Counted from the first letter of the stretch, positions 33,991-43,104 are shown. The stretch is 64,000 nucleotides of DNA from Chryseobacterium defluvii (GCF_014204415.1 NZ_JACHLE010000007.1:28993-92992), one strand, 5' to 3'. Made by a program: numbers and translations. Notes: generated from the letters alone by a model not told the origin.

Positions 33991-34989
33991 TTATTGTTCG
34001 TCTTTTTCGCTGATCTCTTTTGCCATCGGGTTATCCAGAACTCTCAGCTCATCTTTTGGCTTTTCATAATGGTTCAGGGAAATCACAGAATGCCTGTCGA
34101 TATGTCTAGGGCCTTCAATATTCCAGAATTTTAATTCTTTTCTATCGAAACGGCATGTATCACAGATGAATTCCTCTACTTCTCCCCACTGGTCTTTTCT
34201 TGCTGTAACTCTGGTGATCTCATCCCCTTTCATCCAAAGTACAGCTTTTCCGGAACATTTATCACATTTGCAGGTTGCATTCATTGGATTTGTAAACCAT
34301 ACTCTGCTTGCAAAACGGGCTGTTCTATCGGTTAAAGCGCCTACAGGGCAAACATCAATAACGTTTCCGATGAAGTCATTATCTAAAGCTTTATTTAAAT
34401 ACGTTGAAATTTCGGCATGATCTCCCCTGAAAAGGATCCCGTGCTCTCTTGAATCCGTGAGCTGGTTGGCTGTAAGGACGCATCTTGCACAAAGGATGCA
34501 ACGGTTCATATTCAGCTTAATATTCGGGCCCAGATCATCTGCATCGTATGTATTTCTTTCAAACTCTGTTCTGGTATTGGAAACACCATGTTCATAACCC
34601 AAATCCTGAAGATGGCATTCTCCGGCCTGGTCACATACAGGGCAGTCCAACGGGTGGTTGACCAATAAGAATTCGGTTACCGCTTTTCTTCCTTCCTGAG
34701 CTTTATCGGAAGTAAGGTTCTTCACTTCCATACCATCCATTACATTGGTTCTGCAGCTTGCCACCAACTTCGGCATAGGGCGGGGATCTGCTTCAGATCC
34801 TTTGGAAACTTCTACCAGACAGGTTCTGCACCTTCCTCCGCTGGTTTCCAGTTTGCTGTAATAGCACATTGCCGGCGGAACAGATTTTCCACCGATCTGT
34901 CTTGCGGCTTCCAGAATAGAAGTACCCGGCAAAACTTCAGTCGTCTGTCCGTCTATAGTTATTTTGAATTTTTTAACCTCTTCGCTCAT
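33991..34989 (-). CDS. nuoG: NADH-quinone oxidoreductase subunit G, short form
   Basis: A protein of 332 residues, about a third of proteobacterial NuoG. It keeps the N-terminal [2Fe-2S] ferredoxin (CYYSKLE then GGRCRTCLVEV), the HxxxC-type cluster (HPLDCPVCDQAGECHLQD) and the double cluster (MNRCILCARCV, VIDVCPVGAL), plus a Cys-rich CKCDKC. The molybdopterin-fold domain is replaced by a short tail. This short form is usual in Bacteroidota in my recollection, so it is not a truncation. Confidence 0.93.
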   Translation of the reverse strand: MSEEVKKFKITIDGQTTEVLPGTSILEAARQIGGKSVPPAMCYYSKLETSGGRCRTCLVEVSKGSEADPRPMPKLVASCRTNVMDGMEVKNLTSDKAQEGRKAVTEFLLVNHPLDCPVCDQAGECHLQDLGYEHGVSNTRTEFERNTYDADDLGPNIKLNMNRCILCARCVLTANQLTDSREHGILFRGDHAEISTYLNKALDNDFIGNVIDVCPVGALTDRTARFASRVWFTNPMNATCKCDKCSGKAVLWMKGDEITRVTARKDQWGEVEEFICDTCRFDRKELKFWNIEGPRHIDRHSVISLNHYEKPKDELRVLDNPMAKEISEKDEQ

Positions 34990-35033
34990 ATTCTATACTT
35001 TTCGCTCATGCCTGTAAGGCTTTAAGCTATATT

Positions 35034-35849
35034 TTAGTTATGCTTTCTTGTATTAAATGTATATCCGATCCCAAAATCCACTTCTCCGTAGGTAAAGTCC
35101 TGTGAAGCCTTATCCGGCTTATTATTGAGGGTAGTTTTGATATCCGGCATATTGATATACCCATATTTTCCTTCCAGCTGAAATACGACATGTCTCCATG
35201 TAATCAAACTTACAGCTACTCTCACATCTGCTCCAAAGCCTGCCAGATGAAACCTGTCGCTTCTTTCATTTCCCATCAGCTTAACATTAGACTTTGGCAG
35301 CAACACTCCGATTCCCGCTCCATAGCTCAAAAACAGATCAATATTCTTTTTATTTAAGACGTTATGATACTTTTGGGCACCAATATTAATATAGTTGAGT
35401 CCGTCGGTATGTTCAAACGTCAGTAACTTAGCATCACTCAGGTCCACTTTTCCATTCTGTACCAGAGAAGCATATTCAGGATTGTTGATATATCCCTGAA
35501 AATCCACGATCTGGTTCTGATCCATCACATATTTCATATGATCCATGCCCAATGTTATTCCCAGGTTATCCTTAGGGAAATAGGTAATTCTATAATTCAC
35601 CTGAGGAATGGTAGCATTGGCAGGATTCAAATATTTTTTGAATGAAAAAGGAGTCTGCCTGTCATGGGCTACTACATCATTCAACTGAAAATCATATCCA
35701 TCTCCTTTAAAACGGATATCAGATTTTGAGTATGCTGAATTATTCCAGCCCCAGAAAACCATGATTGATCCTTTTTTAAACGGTTCTGTCTGAGCTTTTA
35801 GGCTCAATGTTACTGTCAATAATAACAGCAGTAAAAATTTATTTTTCAA
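35034..35849 (-). CDS. outer-membrane beta-barrel protein inside the nuo operon
   Basis: A protein of 271 residues with signal peptide MKNKFLLLLLLTVTLSLKAQ. The mature part is a series of amphipathic strands (VNYRITYFPKDNLGITLGMD, GADVRVAVSLITWRHVVFQL, FTYGEVDFGIGYTF), typical of small outer-membrane barrels. It is not a complex I subunit. It lies between nuoF and nuoG with spacers of 28 and 44 bases and the same orientation, so it should be co-transcribed. Function unknown. Confidence 0.8.
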   Translation of the reverse strand: MKNKFLLLLLLTVTLSLKAQTEPFKKGSIMVFWGWNNSAYSKSDIRFKGDGYDFQLNDVVAHDRQTPFSFKKYLNPANATIPQVNYRITYFPKDNLGITLGMDHMKYVMDQNQIVDFQGYINNPEYASLVQNGKVDLSDAKLLTFEHTDGLNYINIGAQKYHNVLNKKNIDLFLSYGAGIGVLLPKSNVKLMGNERSDRFHLAGFGADVRVAVSLITWRHVVFQLEGKYGYINMPDIKTTLNNKPDKASQDFTYGEVDFGIGYTFNTRKHN

Positions 35850-35877
35850 CTTATTTCTGTCTTCTTTAATTCAGGGA

Positions 35878-37230
35878 TTAAACCGTAGGTGCCGGAATAG
35901 GATCTGCATAATGTGCTAATCCATAATTTTGTGTAAGGCACAATTCCGGGTTCTTCACATGCCATTCAAATTCATCCCTGAAATGGCGGATGGCTGCTGC
36001 GACAGGCCAGGCTGCTGCATCACCCAATGGACAAATGGTATTGCCTTCGATCTTCCTTTGGATATCCCAAAGCAGGTCTATATCTTCCATTTTTCCTTCT
36101 CCTTTCTCCAATTTCTTTAAAATTTTGTACATCCATCCCGTACCTTCACGGCAAGGTGTGCATTGTCCACAACTTTCGTGATTATAGAATCTCGCTAAAG
36201 TCATGGTATGTTCTACGATACACTGATCTTCATCCAGCACGATAAATCCTCCTGAACCCATCATGGTTCCGGTTGCAAATCCACCATCGGCTAAAGATTC
36301 GTAATTCATATATCTTGGCTCTCCGTTTACGGTTTTCAATAATAAATTAGCCGGAACGATCGGAACTGAACTTCCTCCCGGGATACAGGCTTTTAATTTT
36401 TTTCCATTCGGAATACCGCCGCAATACTCATCAGAGTAGATAAATTCTTCAACAGTGATGGTCATATCGATCTCATAAACTCCGGGCTTATTAATGTTTC
36501 CGCAGGCGGAGATCAGTTTTGTACCGGTAGATCTTCCTACTCCTATTTTAGCATATTCTGCTCCTGTAATATCAATGATCGGAACTACTGCTGCAATGGA
36601 TTCAACATTGTTTACTACCGTTGGTCTTTCCCAAAGCCCTTTTACAGCTGGGAAAGGTGGTTTTAATCTTGGGTTTCCTCTTTTTCCTTCAAGGGACTCA
36701 AGTAATGCAGTTTCTTCACCGCAGATGTAAGCTCCACCTCCTCTCTGAACATAGATTTCGCAATCGAAACCGGTTCCCAGGATATTCTTGCCTAAAAATC
36801 CGGCTGCTTTGGCTTCTTCAATAGCTTCTTCCAGAATATCCGGGATCCATGAATATTCTCCACGGATGTAGATATAGGAAACATTGGAACCTAAGCAGTA
36901 AGATGAGATCAGCATTCCTTCAATCAATAAATGAGGAAGAAACTCCATCAGGTATCTGTCTTTGAAGGTTCCGGGCTCAGATTCATCTGCATTTACTACT
37001 AAATGTCTTGGAACGCCTTCCGGTTTTGCCAGAAAGCTCCATTTCATCCCGGTAGGGAATCCTGCGCCACCACGGCCACGAAGTCCTGAAGCTTTTACTT
37101 CTTCAAGAATTTCATCAGGAGTCATTTTGAGGGCTTTTTCAGCTGCTGTGTAACCTCCCTGTTTACGATAGGTTTCAAAATAGCGAATACCTTCTATATG
37201 TGCGTCTTTAAGTAAAAGTTTTTTACTCAT
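35878..37230 (-). CDS. nuoF: NADH-quinone oxidoreductase subunit F
   Basis: A protein of 450 residues that binds NADH, FMN and the N3 [4Fe-4S] cluster. Motifs: GRGGAGFPTGMKW near residue 51, GGGAYICGEETALLESLEG near 165, and the cluster ligands ESCGQCTPCREG near 350 with CPLGDAAAW near 395. First electron acceptor of complex I. Confidence 0.97.
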   Translation of the reverse strand: MSKKLLLKDAHIEGIRYFETYRKQGGYTAAEKALKMTPDEILEEVKASGLRGRGGAGFPTGMKWSFLAKPEGVPRHLVVNADESEPGTFKDRYLMEFLPHLLIEGMLISSYCLGSNVSYIYIRGEYSWIPDILEEAIEEAKAAGFLGKNILGTGFDCEIYVQRGGGAYICGEETALLESLEGKRGNPRLKPPFPAVKGLWERPTVVNNVESIAAVVPIIDITGAEYAKIGVGRSTGTKLISACGNINKPGVYEIDMTITVEEFIYSDEYCGGIPNGKKLKACIPGGSSVPIVPANLLLKTVNGEPRYMNYESLADGGFATGTMMGSGGFIVLDEDQCIVEHTMTLARFYNHESCGQCTPCREGTGWMYKILKKLEKGEGKMEDIDLLWDIQRKIEGNTICPLGDAAAWPVAAAIRHFRDEFEWHVKNPELCLTQNYGLAHYADPIPAPTV

Positions 37231-37242
37231 CGTATATTTTAA

Positions 37243-37752
37243 TTAATCCAAAGCAATTTGTCCCTGTCTGCAAAGATCAAGGATTTCATCCACTTTTTCT
37301 ATCGTTAAATTTTCATGAAAGAATTTCCCCAGCTGCATCATCGGAGCATATCCGCATGCACCAAGACATTCAGCAGGCTTTAAGGTAAACATACCATCTT
37401 CGGTAGTCTGCCCGTCCTTAATATTCAGTTTGGTTCTGATATGATCCAGGATTTTTTCACTTCCGCAAACCATGCATGGCCCTGTTCTGCATACTTCCAA
37501 AACATATTTGCCAACAGGCTTCATATTGAACATGGTATAGAAAGTAGCCACCTCATATACTTCAATGGGTTGTATGCTTAATAATCCTGCAACATAATCC
37601 ATCACGGGAACATCTAACCAGCCCCCGAATTCTTTCTGTGCTAGATGCAGAACAGGAAGAAGGGCAGATTTTTGCCTTCCTTCGGGATATCTCGCGATAA
37701 TTTTATGTACCTGTGCTAAACTTTCCGGTTTAAAAGCTATTGTTTCGCTCAT
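37243..37752 (-). CDS. nuoE: NADH-quinone oxidoreductase subunit E
   Basis: A protein of 169 residues with a thioredoxin-like [2Fe-2S] domain: ligands in VCRTGPCMVCGS near residue 85 and in ECLGACGYAPM near 128. VATFYTMFNMKPVGKY is the usual preceding motif. It is 12 bases ahead of nuoF. Confidence 0.97.
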   Translation of the reverse strand: MSETIAFKPESLAQVHKIIARYPEGRQKSALLPVLHLAQKEFGGWLDVPVMDYVAGLLSIQPIEVYEVATFYTMFNMKPVGKYVLEVCRTGPCMVCGSEKILDHIRTKLNIKDGQTTEDGMFTLKPAECLGACGYAPMMQLGKFFHENLTIEKVDEILDLCRQGQIALD

Positions 37753-37875
37753 TTTTTATATAGATTAAAGAACAAAGAACCAAGAGAAAAGACTTTTTGA
37801 TTCGTGATCTAAATTCAGTTTTATTTATAGTGTGAAGAAAGTCTTTTATCTTTCTTCTTTTATCTTTTTTCTAAT
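37753..37875. repeat. degenerate word tract between nuoD and nuoE
   Basis: AAAGAACAAAGAACCAAGAG near 37767 and TCTTTTATCTTTCTTCTTTT near 37840, separated by AT-rich sequence. The two flanks are roughly reverse complements. Confidence 0.5.
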
Positions 37876-39099
37876 TTATGCGTCTAATTCTCCCGCAATA
37901 ACATTCAAACTGCACATCGTAACGATCGCATCTGAAATTACGGAACCTGTGATCATCTCAGGATAGGCCTGATAATAGATGAAACACGGTCTTCTGAAGT
38001 GCAGTCTGTAAGGACTTCTTCCGCCATCACTCACCAGATAGAATCCTAATTCTCCGTTTCCGCCTTCTACTGCATGATATACTTCTCCTTTAGGAACGTC
38101 AGTTTCTCCCATTACAATTTTGAAATGGTAGATCAATGCTTCCATTTTCTGATAAACATCTGCTTTCTCCGGAAGATAAAAATCCGGAACATCTGCATGG
38201 AAAGGTCCTTCAGGAAGATTTTCGTAAGCTTGTTTGATTATTTTAATGGATTCCCAGATCTCCTGCTGACGAACCATGAAACGGTCGTAAGTATCTCCTG
38301 AAGTTCCTACCGGAATAATGAAATCAAAATCCTGATATGAAGAATATGGTTCTGCAACCCTTACGTCGTAATCTACTCCTGTTGCCCGCAAATTGGGACC
38401 TGTAAAACCATAGCTTAAGGCTCTTTCTGCAGAGATAGCTCCTGCTCCGATGGTTCTGTCCATAAAAATTCTGTTTCTTTCCAAAAGGTTACAGAATTCC
38501 TGGAATCTTGGCGGGAAGGTTTTTAAGAAATCTTTGATCAGCTCATGGAATCTTGGAGTGAAATCTCTTTCAAATCCTCCGATTCTTCCCATGTTTGTTG
38601 TCATCCTTGCTCCGCAGATCTGCTCGTACATATCATAGATGCGTTCTCTTTCGATGAACATATAGGTAAGGCCTGTAATAGCTCCTGAATCCATCCCGGT
38701 TACCCCATTACAGATCAAATGGTCTCCAATTCTTGCCAGCTCCATAAGGATAACACGCATATAATCTACGCGTTTTGGGACTTCAACTCCGATCAGTTTT
38801 TCTACCGTCATATGCCAGCCTAAGTTGTTGATAGGGGCGGAACAATAGTTCATACGGTCGGTAAGGGTAGTGATCTGAGCATAATTCCTTCTCTCGGAAA
38901 TTTTCTCAAATGCCCTGTGGATATAGCCTACCGTTTGCTCAGCGTGAAGGATCCTTTCCCCGTCCATTGTTAAAACGTTCTGGAAAATCCCGTGAGTAGC
39001 GGGGTGGGTAGGCCCTAGATTGAGGGTGTACAATTGCCCGTCAATTTGCTCCTTACTTTCGTACTGGTTGAGTATATTAGATAATGAGTTATCTTTCAT
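37876..39099 (-). CDS. nuoD: NADH-quinone oxidoreductase subunit D
   Basis: A protein of 407 residues, not fused to NuoC. Motifs include LGPTHPATHGIFQNVL near residue 30, GYIHRAFEKISE, and VRVAEPYSSY, with C-terminal FRRPCFIYYQAYPEM. It forms the quinone-binding site with NuoB, at the end of the iron-sulfur chain. Confidence 0.97.
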   Translation of the reverse strand: MKDNSLSNILNQYESKEQIDGQLYTLNLGPTHPATHGIFQNVLTMDGERILHAEQTVGYIHRAFEKISERRNYAQITTLTDRMNYCSAPINNLGWHMTVEKLIGVEVPKRVDYMRVILMELARIGDHLICNGVTGMDSGAITGLTYMFIERERIYDMYEQICGARMTTNMGRIGGFERDFTPRFHELIKDFLKTFPPRFQEFCNLLERNRIFMDRTIGAGAISAERALSYGFTGPNLRATGVDYDVRVAEPYSSYQDFDFIIPVGTSGDTYDRFMVRQQEIWESIKIIKQAYENLPEGPFHADVPDFYLPEKADVYQKMEALIYHFKIVMGETDVPKGEVYHAVEGGNGELGFYLVSDGGRSPYRLHFRRPCFIYYQAYPEMITGSVISDAIVTMCSLNVIAGELDA

Positions 39100-39104
39100 A
39101 ATTA

Positions 39105-39172
39105 AAAATGCTTTAGGCTATAGGCTATAGGCTTTAAGCTTATTGCTTACTGCTTATTGCTTATTGCATTAC
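39105..39172. repeat. two degenerate word tracts between nuoC and nuoD
   Basis: TTAGGCTATAGGCTATAGGC gives three copies of a 7-base word, then TTATTGCTTACTGCTTATTG with TTATTGC repeats a 10-base word. Confidence 0.55.
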
Positions 39173-39175
39173 TTT

Positions 39176-39670
39176 TTATCTTCCGAACATGCTGTCGTCC
39201 TTGTCGGTTCTTGTACCGTCTTCAAGGCGATATTCTTTCAACATTGGATGGTATCCCAGATCTTCCATGTTTAAGATGGGTCTTAGGTCCGGGTGTCCCT
39301 TGAATTTAATTCCGTAAAAATCATATGTTTCCCTTTCCATCCAGTTAGCACCTGCATACAGGTCTGTAAGAGAGTCTATTTCCATGTTTTCTCTTGGCAT
39401 GAAAGCTTTCAGACGGATCCTGAAATTGGTCATCATATTATGCAGATGGTAAACAACCCCGATTTCTTTTTCCGGGAATTCCGGATAATGGATCCCGCAG
39501 ACATCCGTAAGGAAATTGATCTCTAAAGACGAGTCTTTAAGGTAATGAATTACTTTTTTGATATCCTCTTTTTTAATTTCCACGGTCAGCATACCATAAG
39601 GTTCTGAACTCGAAATTACAGATCCCGGAAATTCTCTTGTGATTGCTTCTAATACAAATTCGTTTGTCAT
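39176..39670 (-). CDS. nuoC: NADH-quinone oxidoreductase subunit C
   Basis: A protein of 164 residues with the 30-kDa subunit core GANWMERETYDFYGIKFKGH near residue 109 and the preceding VVYHLHNMMTNFRIRLKAF. It is followed by nuoD and preceded by nuoB with 6 bases between. Short C-terminus LEDGTRTDKDDSMFGR. Confidence 0.96.
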   Translation of the reverse strand: MTNEFVLEAITREFPGSVISSSEPYGMLTVEIKKEDIKKVIHYLKDSSLEINFLTDVCGIHYPEFPEKEIGVVYHLHNMMTNFRIRLKAFMPRENMEIDSLTDLYAGANWMERETYDFYGIKFKGHPDLRPILNMEDLGYHPMLKEYRLEDGTRTDKDDSMFGR

Positions 39671-39676
39671 TTCCGT

Positions 39677-40237
39677 CTAGTTGCTTATGTTGTAAGAGTC
39701 TAACAGTTTTTGGTATTCAGGCATGTCTCTTCTTCTGATGCTTTCGCTTTCTGCAAGAGCCTGAACCTGCATTACTCCTTCAATGATCTGCTCCGGTCTT
39801 GGCGGGCATCCCGGTACATACACATCTACCGGAATAATTTTATCAATTCCCTGCAATACGGAATAGCTGTCAAAAATACCACCGCTGGAAGCACATGCTC
39901 CAACTGCTACTACCCATTTAGGCTCTGCCATTTGGGTGTAAACTTCTTTCAGTACCGGCCCTAATTTCTTGGATATGGTTCCGCAGACCATCAGCATATC
40001 TGCCTGTCTTGGCGAGAAAGAGTTTCTTTCCATACCGAATCTCGAAGCATCATAGGTAGGGTTCAGGGTCGCCATAAATTCAATGCCACAACAAGAGGTT
40101 GCAAACGGTAACGGCCACAGAGAGAATTTTCTTGCCATCCCGATCACACTGCTCAGTTTTGTTGCGAAAAATCCTTCTCCTTCATATCCTTCGGGAGCAG
40201 GTGCATCTGTTCTTATTATTGGTTTTTTATCTGACAT
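39677..40237 (-). CDS. nuoB: NADH-quinone oxidoreductase subunit B
   Basis: A protein of 186 residues holding the terminal N2 [4Fe-4S] cluster: the tandem cysteines in FATSCCGIEFM near residue 49, a third in VVAVGACASSGG and a fourth in VPGCPPRPEQI. It hands electrons to quinone. Confidence 0.97.
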   Translation of the reverse strand: MSDKKPIIRTDAPAPEGYEGEGFFATKLSSVIGMARKFSLWPLPFATSCCGIEFMATLNPTYDASRFGMERNSFSPRQADMLMVCGTISKKLGPVLKEVYTQMAEPKWVVAVGACASSGGIFDSYSVLQGIDKIIPVDVYVPGCPPRPEQIIEGVMQVQALAESESIRRRDMPEYQKLLDSYNISN

Positions 40238-40241
40238 TTCT

Positions 40242-40322
40242 TTAATTTTAGATTTTGAATTATAAATTTTGGATAATCATTTTTTGAATTTGAAATCCAT
40301 AATTCACAATTCATAATTTCCT
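40242..40322. repeat. degenerate word tract between nuoA and nuoB
   Basis: TTTAGATTTTGAATTATAAA and TGAAATCCATAATTCACAAT then TCATAATTTCC; repeated AATTnnnAATT words. Confidence 0.5.
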
Positions 40323-40323
40323 T

Positions 40324-40695
40324 TTATTTATCCCAATCCAAAGCGCCGCGTTTCCAAACATAGAAAAATGCTACAAAGAAAATAGCAACGAAGGTAAGTA
40401 CGGCAATGAATCCTTCCATTCCGAATTCTCTGAAGTTGACTGCATAGGGATAAAAAAATACGATCTCAATATCGAAGAGTACAAACAATACCGCTGTTAA
40501 GAAATACTTGATGGAAAATGGCGTTCTTGCATTTCCTTCTACGGCAACTCCACATTCCCAGCTCTGGTTTTTTACAGAATTTCCTTTTTTCTGTTTGGGC
40601 CCTAAAAAGTGTGCGCCAAGCAATGAAACGGCTACGAAAGCAACTGCAACACCGGCTTGGATAAGGATTGGAATATAACTTTCAGGTAAATTCAT
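40324..40695 (-). CDS. nuoA: NADH-quinone oxidoreductase subunit A
   Basis: A protein of 123 residues with three helices. The conserved loop YECG-type motif appears as NQSWECGVAVEGNARTPFSI near residue 43, followed by KYFLTAVLFVLFDIEIVFFY. First gene of the operon. Confidence 0.96.
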   Translation of the reverse strand: MNLPESYIPILIQAGVAVAFVAVSLLGAHFLGPKQKKGNSVKNQSWECGVAVEGNARTPFSIKYFLTAVLFVLFDIEIVFFYPYAVNFREFGMEGFIAVLTFVAIFFVAFFYVWKRGALDWDK

Positions 40696-40718
40696 TTTTG
40701 CATTATTATCTCAATTTG

Positions 40719-40726
40719 CAAATTTA
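40719..40726 (-). promoter_or_regulatory. -7 promoter box for the nuo operon
   Basis: TAAATTTG on the minus strand, an exact TAnnTTTG match, 23 bases before the nuoA ATG at 40695. Confidence 0.6.
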
Positions 40727-40816
40727 GCGAATAAACAAGAAAGCATGAAATTAATCACCTTAAAAGTGGGATTAAAATTAGAAAAACCGGTAATTTAGAA
40801 TTAATAAAAATAATGA

Positions 40817-40993
40817 TTATTTTCGCATTTTTTTGAGGAGAGAGTAGGCCATAAACGAAATATATCCGAAAAGTATACTCGCATAGATGATGTTGATTAT
40901 AGTATTGGTTTTGTCATCTTCTGCCCGGAGGAAAAAGTTGTACAGAATAAATCCGGCGATCAGAATGCCAAAGATGATAAGTTGTGGTTTCAT
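40817..40993 (-). CDS. 58-residue two-helix membrane protein
   Basis: An ATG at 40993 opens 58 codons ended by TAA at 40817-40819. The product starts MKPQLIIFGILIAGFILYNF, has a charged turn (FLRAEDDKTN) and a second helix (NIIYASILFGYISFMAYSLL), and ends KKMRK. The positive-inside rule gives both termini in the cytosol. Same strand as, and 16 bases downstream of, the alpha/beta hydrolase gene. Function unknown; coding status rests on the clean two-helix pattern. Confidence 0.6.
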   Translation of the reverse strand: MKPQLIIFGILIAGFILYNFFLRAEDDKTNTIINIIYASILFGYISFMAYSLLKKMRK

Positions 40994-41009
40994 ATTTTCA
41001 ATAGCAAAT

Positions 41010-41906
41010 CTACTGTTTTAATTTTTGATCGAACCATTCAATGACCGTTTGATCAAGCTCTTCTTTTTTGTCTGAGAAAAAATGATCGGTCTCAAATTTT
41101 TTAAGCTCGAAATTGTAACCAATCTGTCTCAGCCGGTCAGCCATTTTTTCGGACTGGAGATAACTTACATGCTGGTCTTTTGTACCGCATAGGATCAGCA
41201 AACTGCTCTGCTTGTTCAGTTTTTCAGGCCAGTAGATTGCGGAGCGTTTCTGGAGCTCAGAAGTTTTTTTCTCCGAATAACCGGGGATACATTCTTCAAA
41301 AACTTTCTCCATTTCCGGCCTTTCCGTGATGGTGGAAAAAAGATCGGAGGCTCCGTTTCCAATGACAGCTGTTTTGATTTTATCTGTGTTCTGAAGCGCC
41401 AGATAAGTCATCATTCCGCCTCTGGACCATCCGAACATGCCGATACGGTTGGGGTCTGCGTTTTCCATTTCTTTAACGGTTTCGGTAAGATACAGGACAT
41501 CATTGACCTCTGCGCCACCGAATTCATCTTTCTCACGATAATTACTTCCGATAATGATATATCCGTTATCCGCTAATTTTGAGGTGTACATGATTAGGGT
41601 AGGAATATTAAGCGGGGCAAAATTCCTGTTTCCGCCTCTGTTGAAAATGATGACCGGATATTTTCCCTGCTTTTTAGGCTCAACGGTCATGCCTTTTATG
41701 GTTTGTCCGTCACTCAGGTAAGTGATGCTGTAAAAATTCAGATCGGACAGATACTGATATTTTGGTTTCAGCTGGTTATTGTCGGAAATTCCTTTCCAAA
41801 CTGATGTTGTTGTAAGATCTACCGGCTCCTTAGACAATATTTTCCCATTCTGGTAGAAAAGCAAACCGGAAACCAGAAAGACTATTACGGATAAGAATTT
41901 GAACAT
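41010..41906 (-). CDS. alpha/beta hydrolase, prolyl-oligopeptidase-like
   Basis: A protein of 298 residues with an N-terminal membrane anchor or uncleaved signal (FLSVIVFLVSGLLFYQNG). The triad is visible: nucleophile in FGWSRGGMMTY near residue 166, acid in LCGTKDQHVSY near 243 and His in ETDHFFSDKKEEL near 275. The oxyanion region is IIFNRGGNRNF. The family cleaves peptides or esters in the periplasm. It overlaps nothing and ends 16 bases before the 58-residue gene. Confidence 0.82.
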   Translation of the reverse strand: MFKFLSVIVFLVSGLLFYQNGKILSKEPVDLTTTSVWKGISDNNQLKPKYQYLSDLNFYSITYLSDGQTIKGMTVEPKKQGKYPVIIFNRGGNRNFAPLNIPTLIMYTSKLADNGYIIIGSNYREKDEFGGAEVNDVLYLTETVKEMENADPNRIGMFGWSRGGMMTYLALQNTDKIKTAVIGNGASDLFSTITERPEMEKVFEECIPGYSEKKTSELQKRSAIYWPEKLNKQSSLLILCGTKDQHVSYLQSEKMADRLRQIGYNFELKKFETDHFFSDKKEELDQTVIEWFDQKLKQ

Positions 41907-41908
41907 AT

Positions 41909-43036
41909 TTATTTGATTTCTAAAGAATAAGTCCTTCTTCTTTTATGGTTTACCGGGCCATAATCCTGCCACAATAGCTGGATACTTTTATTTTCCTCTA
42001 ATTCAGGGTTGGTTTCCAGATATTTTACGCCTTTTTTTCTGAAAATTTTCCAGATTTCTTTAAAAATAATAGAAGTTACGCCTCTTCTCTGGTATTCCGG
42101 ATGAATCCCGATCAGGTAGAAATTGGCCCTGTCATTTTTCTTTCCGGCTTTCAAAAAATGCCACCATCCGAAAGGAAGAAGCTTTCCTTTGGATTTTTGC
42201 AGGGCTTTTGAATAGGAAGGCATTGTAATTGCGAATGCAATAAGCTGATTGGCTTGATCCACAACACAAACAATATAATCTTTATCGATTAACTTGAAAT
42301 ATTTTTCTTTGTATGTTTTTCGCTGTTCGTCTGAGATAGGAGTGTAGGTTGAAAGATGTTTGTACGTTTCGTCCAGAAGGTCGAACATAGCATCTACATA
42401 TTCTAAAATTTCCTCTTTTGATTTAAAATTTAGAACCCTGAGATGGTATTTCTGTGAGATCAGCTCATTGAATTTATGAATTTTTTCAGGTAAAACCTCT
42501 GGAAACTTCAGCTCAAATTCCACCCATTCTTTTTCTTTGACAAGTCCTAGATTTTCAAGGTGTTTCGGGTAATAGTTATGGTTGTAGATCCCAATCATAG
42601 TTGCCAGCTTGTCAAAGCCCAGGGTCAGCATACCCGCCTTATCGAGATTGGTAAATCCCATCGGGCCTTCAATCTTATCGATATTTTTTTCTTTGGCGTA
42701 ATCTATTGCTTTCTGGATCAAAGTCTGGGAAACTTCCGGATCGTCAATAAAATCGATCCATCCGAAACGTACTTTCCGGATGCCAAGTTCTTTTTCTTCT
42801 TTATGATTAATGATCACGGCAATCCTTCCGGCAATTTTGTTGTCTTTGAAGGCAAGGTATTGCTTTGATTCTGAATATTGTAATGCGGGATTTTCATCCG
42901 AATTCCATATATTGATCTCATCGTTGATAAAGGAAGGTACGTAGTATGGATTTCCTTTATACAGATCCATCGGGAACTTTACAAACTGTTTTAATTCGTC
43001 ACGTGTTTTTACTTCGAGTACTGAAACTTTAGACAT
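41909..43036 (-). CDS. GNAT-superfamily acetyltransferase-like protein
   Basis: A protein of 375 residues, with start MSKVSVLEVKTRDELKQFV. The C-terminal part contains a GNAT acetyl-CoA loop (IGIHPEYQRRGVTSIIFKEI near residue 308) and the middle has a second GNAT-like half (FKDNKIAGRIAVIINH, RFGWIDFIDDPE). This is an uncharacterised, widely conserved Bacteroidota family. It lies 2 bases upstream of the hydrolase gene and should be co-transcribed. Confidence 0.75.
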   Translation of the reverse strand: MSKVSVLEVKTRDELKQFVKFPMDLYKGNPYYVPSFINDEINIWNSDENPALQYSESKQYLAFKDNKIAGRIAVIINHKEEKELGIRKVRFGWIDFIDDPEVSQTLIQKAIDYAKEKNIDKIEGPMGFTNLDKAGMLTLGFDKLATMIGIYNHNYYPKHLENLGLVKEKEWVEFELKFPEVLPEKIHKFNELISQKYHLRVLNFKSKEEILEYVDAMFDLLDETYKHLSTYTPISDEQRKTYKEKYFKLIDKDYIVCVVDQANQLIAFAITMPSYSKALQKSKGKLLPFGWWHFLKAGKKNDRANFYLIGIHPEYQRRGVTSIIFKEIWKIFRKKGVKYLETNPELEENKSIQLLWQDYGPVNHKRRRTYSLEIK

Positions 43037-43087
43037 AGTTTTCTAAGGCTGATTAAGAAACAAATATAAATAATAAAAAGTAATACT

Positions 43088-43104
43088 TTGGCACAGTTTT
43101 TACA
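43088..43104 (+). promoter_or_regulatory. possible sigma-54 (-24/-12) promoter for the zinc peptidase gene
   Basis: TTGGCACAGTTTTTACA has GG, a 10-base gap and AC where the consensus has GC. It is 29 bases before the ATG at 43133. One mismatch at the -12 dinucleotide; tentative. Confidence 0.35.

Noticed and set aside
33991..34989. Truncated nuoG
   Set aside because: All cluster-binding motifs are present and the short form is normal for Bacteroidota as far as I know; the missing part is the molybdopterin-fold domain.
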